Source: Actinomycetota bacterium
Lineage (GTDB): Bacteria > Actinomycetota > Acidimicrobiia > Acidimicrobiales > AC-9
Direction: 5' to 3'
DNA length: 39,982 nt
NCBI GenBank assembly: GCA_005888295.1
Contig: VAWP01000045.1
Location: 3,342-43,323 of the forward strand
Made by a program: the position numbers and the translations under genes. The notes beneath the pieces are model-generated. The model was not told the DNA's origin. It saw nothing but the letters and a program-made list of their open reading frames with translations, and did not search any database. Each line of letters starts with the position of its first letter. The first letter of the stretch is position 1. Shown here piece after piece: positions 1 through 12,030 of this stretch.

Positions 1-2
1 CC

Positions 3-275
3 GTGCCGCTCACGTTCTCCGAGGCCGCCCTGGGGTCGACGATCAGGGTGCCGACCCTCGAGGGGCCCGTGACCCTTCGCATCCCACCGGGGACGCCGTC
101 GGGTCGGACCTTCCGCGTGCGCGGTCGGGGCGTCAAGAGCGGAAAGTCGGCGGGAGACCTGCTCGTCACCGTCGAGGTGGCCGTGCCGCCGCACCTGACC
201 GACGCCCAGCGGGAGGCGGTGGAGGCGCTGGCATCGGCCTCCGAGGAGTCTCCGAGATCGCATCTGGGGGTGTGA
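3..275 (+). CDS. dnaJ: DnaJ/CbpA C-terminal peptide-binding domain (5' truncated by window edge)
   Basis: Translation PLTFSEAALGSTIRVPTLEGPVTLRIPPGTPSGRTFRVRGRGV...GDLLVTVEVAVP is typical of the DnaJ C-terminal domain; followed by hspR. Confidence 0.9.
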   Translation: MPLTFSEAALGSTIRVPTLEGPVTLRIPPGTPSGRTFRVRGRGVKSGKSAGDLLVTVEVAVPPHLTDAQREAVEALASASEESPRSHLGV

Positions 276-282
276 CACGACG

Positions 283-687
283 ATGGCGAGCATGCGACGG
301 CCGGACCCGCAACGCCAGACCGTGAGCAGCCGTGCCGTCTACGTGATCTCGGTGGCGGCCGAGCTGGCGGGCGTCCATCCCCAGACGCTGCGCATCTACG
401 AGCGCAAGGGCCTGGTCGACCCGGCTCGCACCGGTGGCGGGAGCCGCCGGTACAGCGAGCGCGACATCCAGCGCCTGCAGAGGATCCAGGAGCTGACCAA
501 CGCCGGCCTCAATCTCGAGGGGGTGCGCCGGGTGATCGAGCTCGAGGACCTGGTCCAGCGCCTGGGCCGGGAGCTGGTGGAGGCCCGCCGCGAGGCGCGT
601 GAGGCGGTCGAGCGCACCCACCGCCAGTACCGGCGGGACCTGGTGCCCCTCAGCCAGGCGCCCGTCCCGTACCGGGGCCGCCGCTAG
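283..687 (+). CDS. hspR: MerR-family heat shock repressor HspR
   Basis: VYVISVAAELAGVHPQTLRIYERKGLVDPARTGGGSRRYSERDIQRLQRIQEL motif; directly downstream of dnaJ. Confidence 0.93.
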   Translation: MASMRRPDPQRQTVSSRAVYVISVAAELAGVHPQTLRIYERKGLVDPARTGGGSRRYSERDIQRLQRIQELTNAGLNLEGVRRVIELEDLVQRLGRELVEARREAREAVERTHRQYRRDLVPLSQAPVPYRGRR

Positions 688-3289
<2,602 letters not shown>

Positions 3290-3293
<4 letters not shown>

Positions 3294-3736
3294 GGGTCGC
3301 CGTGCTCATGGGCTCTCCGAGCGATCGCGAGCGCATGGCGCCCGCCGTGCACATGCTGGAGCGCTTCGGGGTGGAGGCGGACGAGCGCGTGCTCTCGGCC
3401 CACCGGAGCCCCGACGAGCTCGCCGCCTTCGCCCGCTCTGCCCGTGAGGAAGGCTTCGCGGCGATCATCTGTGGCGCCGGCCTCGCCGCCCACCTGGCCG
3501 GTGCCGCCGCAGCCCACACGACCCTGCCGGTCATTGGCGTGCCGTTGTCCGGCGGTCCCCTGACCGGCGTGGACGCCCTGTACTCGACCGTGCAGATGCC
3601 GCGCGGGATACCAGTCGCCACGGTGTCCATCGACGGCGCCGCCAACGCTGCCATCCTGGCCGTGGAGATGCTGGCCGTGACCGACGAGACGCTGGCCCGT
3701 CAGCTGGTCGAGTTCCGGGCGGGCGGGGCGAGGTGA
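3290..3736 (+). CDS. purE: N5-carboxyaminoimidazole ribonucleotide mutase
   Basis: [14 protein letters not shown]...[10 protein letters not shown]...[30 protein letters not shown]; overlaps purD by 4 nt. Confidence 0.94.
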
Positions 3737-3743
3737 CGACGGG

Positions 3744-4992
3744 ATGATCTCCCGCTACTCCCTGCCCGAGATGGCTGCGTTGTTCAGCGACGAGGCGAAG
3801 TTCCGCACCTGGCTGGAGATCGAGATACTCGCCGTGGAAGCCTGGTCCGAGCTCGGCGTGGTCCCGGCGGCAGACGCCGCCGCCGTGCGGGAACGGGCGC
3901 CGGCCATCACCCCGGCGACCATCGCCGCCATCGGCGAGCGGGAACGGGTGACCGACCACGACGTGGCCGCCTTCGTCGACGTGGTGCAGGACGCCATTGG
4001 CCCCCCGGCCGGGGCCTGGGTCCACTACGGCCTGACATCCTCCGACGTGGTCGACACGGCGCTGGGGGTCGCGCTCACCACGGCCGCCGAGCTTCTCCTG
4101 CAGGCCAGCGCCGACCTCGTCTCCTCGCTGGCGCGTCGCGCCCGCGAGCTGGCCGACGTCGCCATGGTGGGTCGCACCCACGGGGTCCACGCCGAGCCGA
4201 TCACCTTCGGTGCCAAGCTCGCCCTCTGGTGCCTCCAGGCCGACCGCGACCGACCCGGCCGTGGAGGCCCGCGTGTGTGCCGCCATGGGCCTGCGTCCGG
4301 TACCGGCCAGCCAGGTGGTCGCTCGTGACCGGCACGCCGAGTACCTGTGGGCCTGCGCGTCGGTCGGCGCCAGCATCGAGAGCTTCGCCACCGAGATCCG
4401 GCACCTGCAGCGCACCGAGGTTGGTGAGGTCGAGGAGCCGTTCGCGTCGGGGCAGAAGGGCAGCTCGGCCATGCCCCACAAGCGCAATCCCATCGTGGCC
4501 GAGCGGCTGTCGGGCCTGGCCCGGGTGCTCCGCGGCTACCTGGGGGCGGGGCTGGAGGACGTCGCCCTCTGGCACGAGCGCGACATCTCGCACAGCTCGG
4601 TGGAGCGCGTGGTCCTGCCCGATGCCAGCCTCCTCGCCTATTACCTTGTGAGGAAGATGACCGCGCTCGTCGACGGCCTCGTCGTCCACCGTGACCGGAT
4701 GCTCGAGAACCTCGATCGTTCGCACGGGCTGGTGTTCAGCCAGGCCGTGCTGCTCGCCCTGGTGGCGTCTGGCATGGACCGGGACTCCGCCTACCGGATC
4801 GTGCAGCGCGACGCCCGCCTGGCCTGGGACGAGGCCAAGCCGCTGCGCATGGTGCTCGAGTCCGATCCCGAGGTACCACTCGACGCAGGGCAGCTCGACG
4901 AGGCCTTCAGCCTCGAGCGGGCCCTGCGCCACGCCCGGCGAGCCGTCGACGCCCTCGACCGGATCGGCTCGATTGACGAGGAGGCCCCGTGA
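3744..4992 (+). pseudogene. purB: Adenylosuccinate lyase, disrupted: 5' part in frame from 3744, 3' part in a shifted frame, conserved segment missing near 4243-4255
   Basis: N-terminal part MISRYSLPEMAALFSDEAKFRTWLEIE...MVGRTHGVHAEPITFGAKLALWCLQADRD continues in the +1 frame as DPAVEARVCAAMGLRPVPASQVVARDRHAEY...GQKGSSAMPHKRNPIVAERL...; the segment with the SGAVG(T/N)YAN-type motif of PurB is absent. Confidence 0.85.
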
Positions 4993-5879
4993 CACTGACC
5001 CACGTTCACTCCGGCAAGGTCAGGGACGTCTACGGCCACGGCGACGAGTGTCTGCTGATGGTGGCTACCGACCGGATCTCGGCCTTCGACGTCGTGCTGG
5101 CGGAGCCCATCCCCGACAAGGGCCGCGTCCTCACCGCCATGACCGTGTTCTGGCTGGACCAGCTCGCCGATCTCGCGCCCAGCCACCTGGTGAGCGCCGA
5201 TCCCGCCGACTTTCCCTCCGACGCCAGCCGACTGGAGCAGGTCGACGGACGGGCGATGCTCGTGCGAAGGGCGGAGATGCTCCCCATCGAGTGCATCGTG
5301 CGCGGCTACCTGTCCGGGTCGGCGTGGAAGGAGTACCGGCAGTCGGGCACCGTGCACGGGGTGCGCCAGCCGGCCGGCCTGCGGGAGTCGGACCGGCTGC
5401 CGGACGCGCTCTTCACGCCCTCGACCAAGGCGACCGAAGGCCACGACGTCAACATCGGCTTCGACGACGCCGTCGCCATGGTCGGCGCGGCGGTGGCCGA
5501 GGAAGCCCGCGACATCTGCCTGGCCGCGTACCGACGCGGCGCCGAGTGGGCGGCTGCCCGCGGGATCATCATGGCCGACACCAAGTTCGAGCTCGGCTTC
5601 ATCGACGGACGACTGGCGCTCTGTGACGAGGTCCTCACCCCGGACTCGTCGAGGTTCTGGCCCGCCGACGCCTGGGCACCGGGTGCCACGCCGCCGTCGT
5701 TCGACAAGCAGCCCGTCCGCGACTGCCTCGAGGCGACGGGCTGGGACAAGTCGCCGCCCCCCCCTCCACTGCCCGACGGGGTGGTGAAGGCCACCAGCGA
5801 GCGCTACCGTGCCGCCTACGAGCAGATCACGGGGCTGCGCCTGGCCGACTGGTACGGCGACGGAGCGCGCCCGTCGTGA
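4989..5879 (+). CDS. purC: Phosphoribosylaminoimidazole-succinocarboxamide synthase (SAICAR synthetase)
   Basis: HSGKVRDVYGHGDECLLMVATDRISAFDVVL...IECIVRGYLSGSAWKEY; GTG start. Confidence 0.95.
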   Translation: MTLTHVHSGKVRDVYGHGDECLLMVATDRISAFDVVLAEPIPDKGRVLTAMTVFWLDQLADLAPSHLVSADPADFPSDASRLEQVDGRAMLVRRAEMLPIECIVRGYLSGSAWKEYRQSGTVHGVRQPAGLRESDRLPDALFTPSTKATEGHDVNIGFDDAVAMVGAAVAEEARDICLAAYRRGAEWAAARGIIMADTKFELGFIDGRLALCDEVLTPDSSRFWPADAWAPGATPPSFDKQPVRDCLEATGWDKSPPPPPLPDGVVKATSERYRAAYEQITGLRLADWYGDGARPS

Positions 5880-6160
5880 GGTTCCACGCCCTGGTCGAGG
5901 TGCGGCTCCGCGCCGGGATCGCCGACCCCCAGGGAGCCACCCTCGAGCGGGCCCTGCCCGCCTTGGGCTTCGAGAGCGTCGAGGGTGTGCGCGTCGGCAA
6001 GGCGATCCGCTTCGACGTCGACGCCTTCGACGAGGCCGCGGCGCGCGCCGAGATCGACGAGCTGTGCCGGCGGCTGCTGGCCAACCCGGTGATCGAGGAG
6101 GCCGACGTCAGCATCTCGCCCGAGCCGGGCTCGATGGCGGCGGGAGGTCGTGCCGGGTGA
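5876..6160 (+). CDS. purS: Phosphoribosylformylglycinamidine synthase subunit PurS
   Basis: FHALVEVRLRAGIADPQGATLERALPALGFESVEGVRVGKAIRFDVD; between purC and purQ with 4-nt overlaps. Confidence 0.92.
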   Translation: MRFHALVEVRLRAGIADPQGATLERALPALGFESVEGVRVGKAIRFDVDAFDEAAARAEIDELCRRLLANPVIEEADVSISPEPGSMAAGGRAG

Positions 6161-6888
6161 GCGGGCGCGTGGGCGTGGTGGTCTTTCCGGGATCCAACTG
6201 CGAGCACGACGTCGTCGAGGCGATCGAAGGTCTCGGCGGGGATGCCGAGCTGGTCTGGCACGGCGCCCGGTCGGTCGCGCAGGTCGACGCCCTCGTCCTG
6301 CCGGGTGGGTTTGCCCACGGCGACTACCTCCGCCCGGGCGCCATCGCCCGGTTCTCTCCCGTAATGGACGCGGTGCGGTCGTTCGCCGCCGACGGTGGGC
6401 TGGTACTGGGGGTGTGCAACGGCTTTCAGGTTCTCACCGAGGCGGGCATGCTCCCCGGCGCTCTCCAGAAGAACCGTCACTTGAGGTTCCTCTGCACGAC
6501 CGTGAGCGTCCGTATAGAGCGCAGTCGATCCTTCATCTCACGGTTGGCTCGACCGGGAACAGTGCTCCGGCTTCCCATCAATCACTTCGAAGGGAATTAC
6601 ACCTGCGAACCAGAGACACTGGCCGAGCTTCGCGCCGAAGAGCGAATCGTCGCCCGCTACTGCGACAATCCCAACGGCTCGATCGACGACATTGCGGGGA
6701 TCACGAACGAGGCTGGGAACGTCGTCGGGCTCATGCCCCATCCCGAGCGTGCTTACGACGCTCTGCTCGGGTCCTCCGACGGAGCGATCCTGCTGCGAAC
6801 GATGGTGGAGCCGCCGCGAGGGCGATCGCGGGCTGCGACCGCCGAGGCAGGGGCTACCCCTGGGCCCGCTGGATCCCGGCTCGTCTGA
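6157..6888 (+). CDS. purQ: Phosphoribosylformylglycinamidine synthase, glutaminase subunit PurQ
   Basis: GVVVFPGSNCEHDVVEAIEGLG...GLVLGVCNGFQVLTEAGMLPGAL...LMPHPERAYDALLG; GTG start; C-terminal extension overlaps the convergent gene. Confidence 0.94.
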   Translation: MSGRVGVVVFPGSNCEHDVVEAIEGLGGDAELVWHGARSVAQVDALVLPGGFAHGDYLRPGAIARFSPVMDAVRSFAADGGLVLGVCNGFQVLTEAGMLPGALQKNRHLRFLCTTVSVRIERSRSFISRLARPGTVLRLPINHFEGNYTCEPETLAELRAEERIVARYCDNPNGSIDDIAGITNEAGNVVGLMPHPERAYDALLGSSDGAILLRTMVEPPRGRSRAATAEAGATPGPAGSRLV

Positions 6889-7276
6889 GCACGGCGGCGC
6901 TCACGCCAGCCTCTCTCCAGGCCGCATAACTGATGCCTTTGCGCTCGCCGTAGGAGGGCGCCGCCTTGACGAACTCGCGCTCGAGGGCGGCGATGTCGAC
7001 GGAGCGGTCCTTGCGATCGAGCTCCTCCTTCAGGTTCCTCCGCTCTTGGACCAGATGGAGCCGATTGAGCGGATCGGCCGAATCGAGGCGTTGCTCCACC
7101 GCGGCCAGCTGGCGTTTCACCGAGTCAGTGGTGCGCTTGCGGCCTCGTTTGGGCCGGTTGGCCTCGAGGGCTTCGAGATAGCGCCGGACGGCCCTCCCCT
7201 GTTCACGACCGACCGCCAGCGCCTCTTTGTGCTGAGCTGACATGGGAGATTTCGCGCGCTTCTGCGTCCGGGCCAT
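6854..7276 (-). CDS. Conserved uncharacterised small basic protein (predicted helical, AT-hook-like KRGRKRT)
   Basis: ATG at 7276 (MARTQKRAKSPMSAQHKEALAVGREQGRAVRRYLEALEANRPKRGRKRT...ERKGISYAAWREAGVSAAVLRRAGIQRAQG), stop TAG at 6854-6856. Only the C-terminal 140 aa of the supplied 270-aa ORF look like protein; the upstream part is shadow translation of purL. Confidence 0.75.
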   Translation of the reverse strand: MARTQKRAKSPMSAQHKEALAVGREQGRAVRRYLEALEANRPKRGRKRTTDSVKRQLAAVEQRLDSADPLNRLHLVQERRNLKEELDRKDRSVDIAALEREFVKAAPSYGERKGISYAAWREAGVSAAVLRRAGIQRAQG

Positions 7277-7377
7277 CGATGAAGTATTGCGCAGTGACCA
7301 CGCGGAATTCAATTCGTGATTCGGGAAAAACACGGTTGCTTGAGCGATGAGGGAAGGCCCCCGATTACGGTGTCGGC

Positions 7378-9618
7378 GTGGGTGAGGTGATCCATCGGGC
7401 ACTGGGGTTGAGCGACGAGGAAGCGGCGGAGATCGAGTCGGTGCTCGGCCGCCCGCCCAACCATCTCGAGCTGGCCATGTTCGCCGTGATGTGGAGCGAG
7501 CACTGCTCGTACAAATCCTCCCGGCTGCACCTCCGACGCCTGCCGAGCGAGGGGGAGGCGGTCCTCGTCGGGCCGGGAGAGAACGCCGGTGTCGTCGATG
7601 CCGGTGACGGGATCGCCGTCGCCGTTCGCATCGAGAGCCACAATCACCCCTCCGCCATAGAGCCATATCAGGGTGCGGCGACCGGTGTCGGCGGGATCCT
7701 GCGCGACGTGTTCACGATGGGCGCCCGGCCGATCGCGGTGATGGACTCCCTCCGCTTCGGGCCGCTCGACGACGCCCGGAACCGGTGGCTCCTCGAGGGC
7801 GTGGTGAGCGGCATCTCCGGCTACGGCAACTCCGTCGGCGTCCCCACGGTCGGCGGCGAGGTCGGCTTCGACCCCTGCTACTCGGGGAACCCGTTGGTGA
7901 ACGTGTTGTGCCTCGGCGTGCTGCCCGTCGGGCGGTTGGTGCGGGGTCGCGCCAGCGGCGTCGGCAACCTCGCCGTCCTCCTCGGTGCGAGCACCGGCCG
8001 GGACGGCATCGGAGGGGTGAGCGTGCTGGCGTCGGCGGGCTTCGGCGCCACGGGCGATGGGCGGGCACCGTCGGCCAACGGGTCGGAGTCCCTGCGACCG
8101 AGCGTGCAGGTCGGCGACCCCTTCGAGGAGAAGCGGCTGCTGGAGGCGTGCCTGGAGCTGTTGGACGCGGGCCTCGTGGTGGGGATCCAGGACCTCGGTG
8201 GCGCCGGCCTGACCTGTGCCACCTCGGAGACGGCCGCGCGCGGTGGTGTGGGCATGGACGTCGACGTGTCGGCCGTGCCGCGCCGCGAGCCGGCCATGGA
8301 GCCGTTCGAGGTGATGACCAGCGAGAGCCAGGAGCGGATGCTGGCCATCGTCGCTCCCCGCGACCTGTCCCGCCTACTCGAGGTGTGCGCCCGTTGGGAG
8401 GTCTCGGCCAGCGTGGTGGGGCGGGTGACACCGGGCCAACCCGACGGCGGCGGGGGCCGGCTGCGGGTCCTCGACGGGTGGGACGGAGCGGTCCTCGCCG
8501 ACGTCCCCGCTGCCGCCCTGGCTGACGACGCCCCCGTCTACGACCGGCCCCGAAGGGCTCCGGCACCGATCGCCGCGGTGGCGCCGGACGGGCCCGAGGC
8601 CGACCGCACGGACTGCGGCGCCGACCTGCTCGCCCTCGTGGCCGACGCCTCGTGGGTGTACCAGCAGTACGACCACCAGCTGTTCCTCAACACCGTCGAA
8701 GGACCCGGTGGCGACGCTGCCGTGCTGCGTCTGAAGGCACCCGGGCTCCCCGCCAGCCGTCGTGGGCTCGCCCTCTCCACCGACGGCAACAGCCGGTGGT
8801 GCCGTCTCGACCCCCGCCAGGGCGCGGCGATGACCGTCGCCGAGTCGGCGCTCAACGTGGCCTGTGCCGGAGCCCGGCCGGTGGCCGCGGTCGACTGCCT
8901 CAACCTCGGCAACCCCGAGCACCCCGAGGTCATGTGGCAGCTGTCGGAGGTCGTGGACGGGCTGGCCGAGGCGTGTCGCGCCCTCGAACTGCCCGTCGTC
9001 GGAGGCAACGTCAGCCTCTACAACGAGAGCCAGGGACGCGACATCGATCCGACGCCCGTCGTCGGGGTCGTCGGGCTCATCGACCGGCTCGAGCGTCGCC
9101 TGCCGGGCCTGACTCTGGTGCCGGGGGAGCGCCTCCTGCTGCTGGGGCACACCGTGGCGTCGCTGAGCGGGTCCCGGTGGGCGGCCGAGCGCGGCAGCGG
9201 CGCCGCGTCCGGTGGCGGGCGTCTGCCACCGCTCGATCTCGCCGTGCACCGCGCCCTGGTCGAGCTCGTCGTCGACCTGGTGAGCGACGGTGTCGTGACC
9301 GGCCTGCACGACGTGTCCGACGGGGGCCTCGGTGTAGCCCTGGCCGAGCTGGCCGTGCAGTCGGGGACGGGTCTGGTCGCGCGCGGGATCGCCGGTCATG
9401 CCGAGCTGTTCTCCGAGTCGCCGTCGCGCGTCGTGGTGTGCACGGCGAACCCCGAGGGGATCGCCGCCCGGGCCAGGTCGGCCGGGTTGGCGGTGAGCGA
9501 GCTCGGCATTGCCAGAGGCGACCGGCTCGTCGTCGAGGGCCTCGTCGATGTCGCCCTGGCCGACCTCGAGCAGGCCTGGCGATCGACGTTGCCCGATCGC
9601 GTCGCCGGCCGCCACTAG
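7378..9618 (+). CDS. purL: Phosphoribosylformylglycinamidine synthase, large subunit PurL
   Basis: [16 protein letters not shown]...[40 protein letters not shown] start. Confidence 0.96.
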   Translation: MGEVIHRALGLSDEEAAEIESVLGRPPNHLELAMFAVMWSEHCSYKSSRLHLRRLPSEGEAVLVGPGENAGVVDAGDGIAVAVRIESHNHPSAIEPYQGAATGVGGILRDVFTMGARPIAVMDSLRFGPLDDARNRWLLEGVVSGISGYGNSVGVPTVGGEVGFDPCYSGNPLVNVLCLGVLPVGRLVRGRASGVGNLAVLLGASTGRDGIGGVSVLASAGFGATGDGRAPSANGSESLRPSVQVGDPFEEKRLLEACLELLDAGLVVGIQDLGGAGLTCATSETAARGGVGMDVDVSAVPRREPAMEPFEVMTSESQERMLAIVAPRDLSRLLEVCARWEVSASVVGRVTPGQPDGGGGRLRVLDGWDGAVLADVPAAALADDAPVYDRPRRAPAPIAAVAPDGPEADRTDCGADLLALVADASWVYQQYDHQLFLNTVEGPGGDAAVLRLKAPGLPASRRGLALSTDGNSRWCRLDPRQGAAMTVAESALNVACAGARPVAAVDCLNLGNPEHPEVMWQLSEVVDGLAEACRALELPVVGGNVSLYNESQGRDIDPTPVVGVVGLIDRLERRLPGLTLVPGERLLLLGHTVASLSGSRWAAERGSGAASGGGRLPPLDLAVHRALVELVVDLVSDGVVTGLHDVSDGGLGVALAELAVQSGTGLVARGIAGHAELFSESPSRVVVCTANPEGIAARARSAGLAVSELGIARGDRLVVEGLVDVALADLEQAWRSTLPDRVAGRH

Positions 9619-9626
9619 TGGTGGCT

Positions 9627-10463
9627 CTAGGGGCGACGCTCGGCGAGGGACGTGACCGTCGTCTCCGGTACCGACAGGTCCCCCTGTCCCGTGCCGACGG
9701 TGAGGTCGGGCTTGTACGTGCCGTGGTAGTCGGACCCGCCGGTGGCGACGAGGCCGTGACGGTGGGCGATGTCCGCCAGTCCCGCCCGCTCGTCCGGTGA
9801 GTACCGGCCGTACAGCGCTTCGAGGCCCGAGAGCCCGGCGTCGGCCAGCTCCGCCACGGTCGAGTCCAGCTCGCGCTCGCCCAGCTGCAGGCTGAGCGGA
9901 TGGGCGAGCACGGCGACGCCACCGGAGCCACGGGCCTGCTCGGCCACGGTCCTGGGGGAGAGGCGGGCCTTGCTCACGTAGCCGGGCCGTCCTCGGGCGA
10001 GGTAGCGGTCGAAGGCCTCCTGGACGGATCCCACGACGCCCTTGCGAACGAGGATCGACGCCATGTGCGGACGCCCGGCCCCGTCACCGCCGGCCTCGGC
10101 CGCCAGCTCCTCGAGGGTCACCGGGAGCCCCAGAACCGACAGGCGCTCGACCATCTGCCGGTTTCGCTCGGTCCGATCGGTCTGGAGCCGGGCCAGCTCG
10201 TCCTGGAGGGGCCCCTCACCCGGCTCGACGAAATAGACCAGCACGTGGAGCGTGCCCGGCGCCCACTCGCACGAGACCTCGCACCCCGGGACCAGCTCCA
10301 CACCCAGCGCCTCGGCCCGCGCCCGGGCCTCCGCCAACCCGTCCAGGCGGTCGTGGTCGGTGAGGGCGACGGCGCTGCACCCGGCCGCCGCCGCCAGCTC
10401 GGGTATGCGCGCTGGTGGATCGGATCCGTCGGAAACGGTCGAATGGGTATGGAGATCGATCAT
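9627..10463 (-). CDS. PHP-domain phosphoesterase (nucleoside bisphosphate phosphatase-like)
   Basis: MIDLHTHSTVSDGSDPP...VALTDHDRLDG...ELVPGCEVSCE...GGSDYHGTYKPDLTVG. Confidence 0.88.
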   Translation of the reverse strand: MIDLHTHSTVSDGSDPPARIPELAAAAGCSAVALTDHDRLDGLAEARARAEALGVELVPGCEVSCEWAPGTLHVLVYFVEPGEGPLQDELARLQTDRTERNRQMVERLSVLGLPVTLEELAAEAGGDGAGRPHMASILVRKGVVGSVQEAFDRYLARGRPGYVSKARLSPRTVAEQARGSGGVAVLAHPLSLQLGERELDSTVAELADAGLSGLEALYGRYSPDERAGLADIAHRHGLVATGGSDYHGTYKPDLTVGTGQGDLSVPETTVTSLAERRP

Positions 10464-10524
10464 GCGCAGAGCAGGCTAGCTTCGCCTGGCCGAAGAACGG
10501 CCGGGGCTGTGGGAGACTGAAGTA

Positions 10525-12030
10525 GTGAGGGCAGGCCAGCCGGGCGGGGAGAAGGCGCACCTCACGTCCCCGACTCCAGTGCCGCTACCGCGGCCCGGCC
10601 TCCGAGATGATGCCCTGCGGGAGGCCTGCGGGGTGTTCGGCGTGCTCGCGCCCGGTGCGCCGGTCGCCCAGCTGACCTTCGACGGGCTCTATTCCCTTCA
10701 GCACCGGGGGCAGGAGTCGGCCGGGATGGCGGTCAGCGACGGCGAGACCATCACCGTCGTCAAGGACATGGGTCTGGTCACCAACGTGTTCGACGAGCGG
10801 ACGGTGGCGGCGCTCGAAGGCGACCTCGCCATCGGGCACACCCGGTACTCGACGACCGGGTCCAGCACGTGGCGCAACGCCCAGCCGGCCTACCGTTCGG
10901 TCGGCACGGCCGGCTTCGCCCTGGGTCACAACGGCAACCTCACCAACACGGCGGCGCTGGCCGAGCGGGCGGGGATGCTGCCCGGCGTCGTGGCCAGCGA
11001 CAGCGACCTGGTGGCCGAGCTGCTCTCCCTGGCGTTCTCCCCCGACGGGGCGGACGGCGGTGGTGAGCTGGAGGCGACGCTCACCAAGGTGTTGCCCGAC
11101 ATCGAGGGAGCGTTCTCGTTCGTGCTCATGGACGCAGAGCACCTCGTCGGTGTGCGCGACCCCAACGGCTTCCGCCCGCTGTGCCTGGGGCGCCTGGACG
11201 ATGGCTGGGTGCTGGCGTCGGAGACACCCGCGCTGGACGTGGTGGGCGCCCGCTTCGTGCGGGAGCTCGAGCCGGGCGAGATGGTCCTGATCGACCGGAC
11301 CGGCGTGCGCTCGGTCCATCCGTTCCCGGCGGAGAGGGTCGATCCCAAGCTGTGCATCTTCGAGCTGGTGTACTTCGCCCGCCCCGACAGCTTGCTCTAC
11401 GGCAAGGAGGTGCACGGGGCCCGCCGGCGCATGGGAGAGCTGCTGGCCGAGCAGGCTCCGGTCGACGCCGATCTCGTCATGGGCGTACCGGAGTCCGGCG
11501 TACCCGCGGCCGAGGGCTACGCCCGTCGGAGCGGCATCCCCTACGGGCAGGGGCTGGTGAAGAACCGCTACATCGGGCGCACGTTCATCGCGCCCACCCC
11601 CGAGGCGCGTGCCCGAGGCGTGCGGCGCAAGCTCAACCCCCTACGGGAGAACATCGTCGGCAAGCGGCTGATCGTCGTGGACGACTCGGTGATCCGGGGT
11701 ACGACGACGCGCGCCATGGTCGAGATGCTGCGCGACGCCGGCGCGGCGGAGATCCACCTCCGGGTGTCGTCCCCGCCCTACGCCTGGCCCTGCTTCTACG
11801 GCATCGACACGCCCAGCCGGGAGGACCTGCTCGCCGCCCAACTGTCGGTGGAGGAGATCGGCGCGTACCTGGGGACCGACTCCATCGCCTACCTCACCCT
11901 CGACAACCTGGAGCGGGCCATCGACGCTCCCGGGGCCGGGTTCTGCAGCGCCTGTCTCACCGGTGACTACCCGGTCGAGATCTCGCCCGCTCCCGCCAAG
12001 GAGGTCCTCGAGGTTGCCATCCGGGCCTGA
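10525..12030 (+). CDS. purF: Amidophosphoribosyltransferase
   Basis: ACGVFGVLAPG...YSLQHRGQESAGMAV...IGHTRYSTTG...LIVVDDSVIRGTTTRAMVEMLRDAGA. Confidence 0.96.
   Translation: MRAGQPGGEKAHLTSPTPVPLPRPGLRDDALREACGVFGVLAPGAPVAQLTFDGLYSLQHRGQESAGMAVSDGETITVVKDMGLVTNVFDERTVAALEGDLAIGHTRYSTTGSSTWRNAQPAYRSVGTAGFALGHNGNLTNTAALAERAGMLPGVVASDSDLVAELLSLAFSPDGADGGGELEATLTKVLPDIEGAFSFVLMDAEHLVGVRDPNGFRPLCLGRLDDGWVLASETPALDVVGARFVRELEPGEMVLIDRTGVRSVHPFPAERVDPKLCIFELVYFARPDSLLYGKEVHGARRRMGELLAEQAPVDADLVMGVPESGVPAAEGYARRSGIPYGQGLVKNRYIGRTFIAPTPEARARGVRRKLNPLRENIVGKRLIVVDDSVIRGTTTRAMVEMLRDAGAAEIHLRVSSPPYAWPCFYGIDTPSREDLLAAQLSVEEIGAYLGTDSIAYLTLDNLERAIDAPGAGFCSACLTGDYPVEISPAPAKEVLEVAIRA

Noticed and set aside
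7277-7666. N-terminal extension of the 270-aa minus ORF
   Set aside because: Antisense to the purL start and promoter; Arg/Pro-rich shadow sequence. The real gene starts at ATG 7276.
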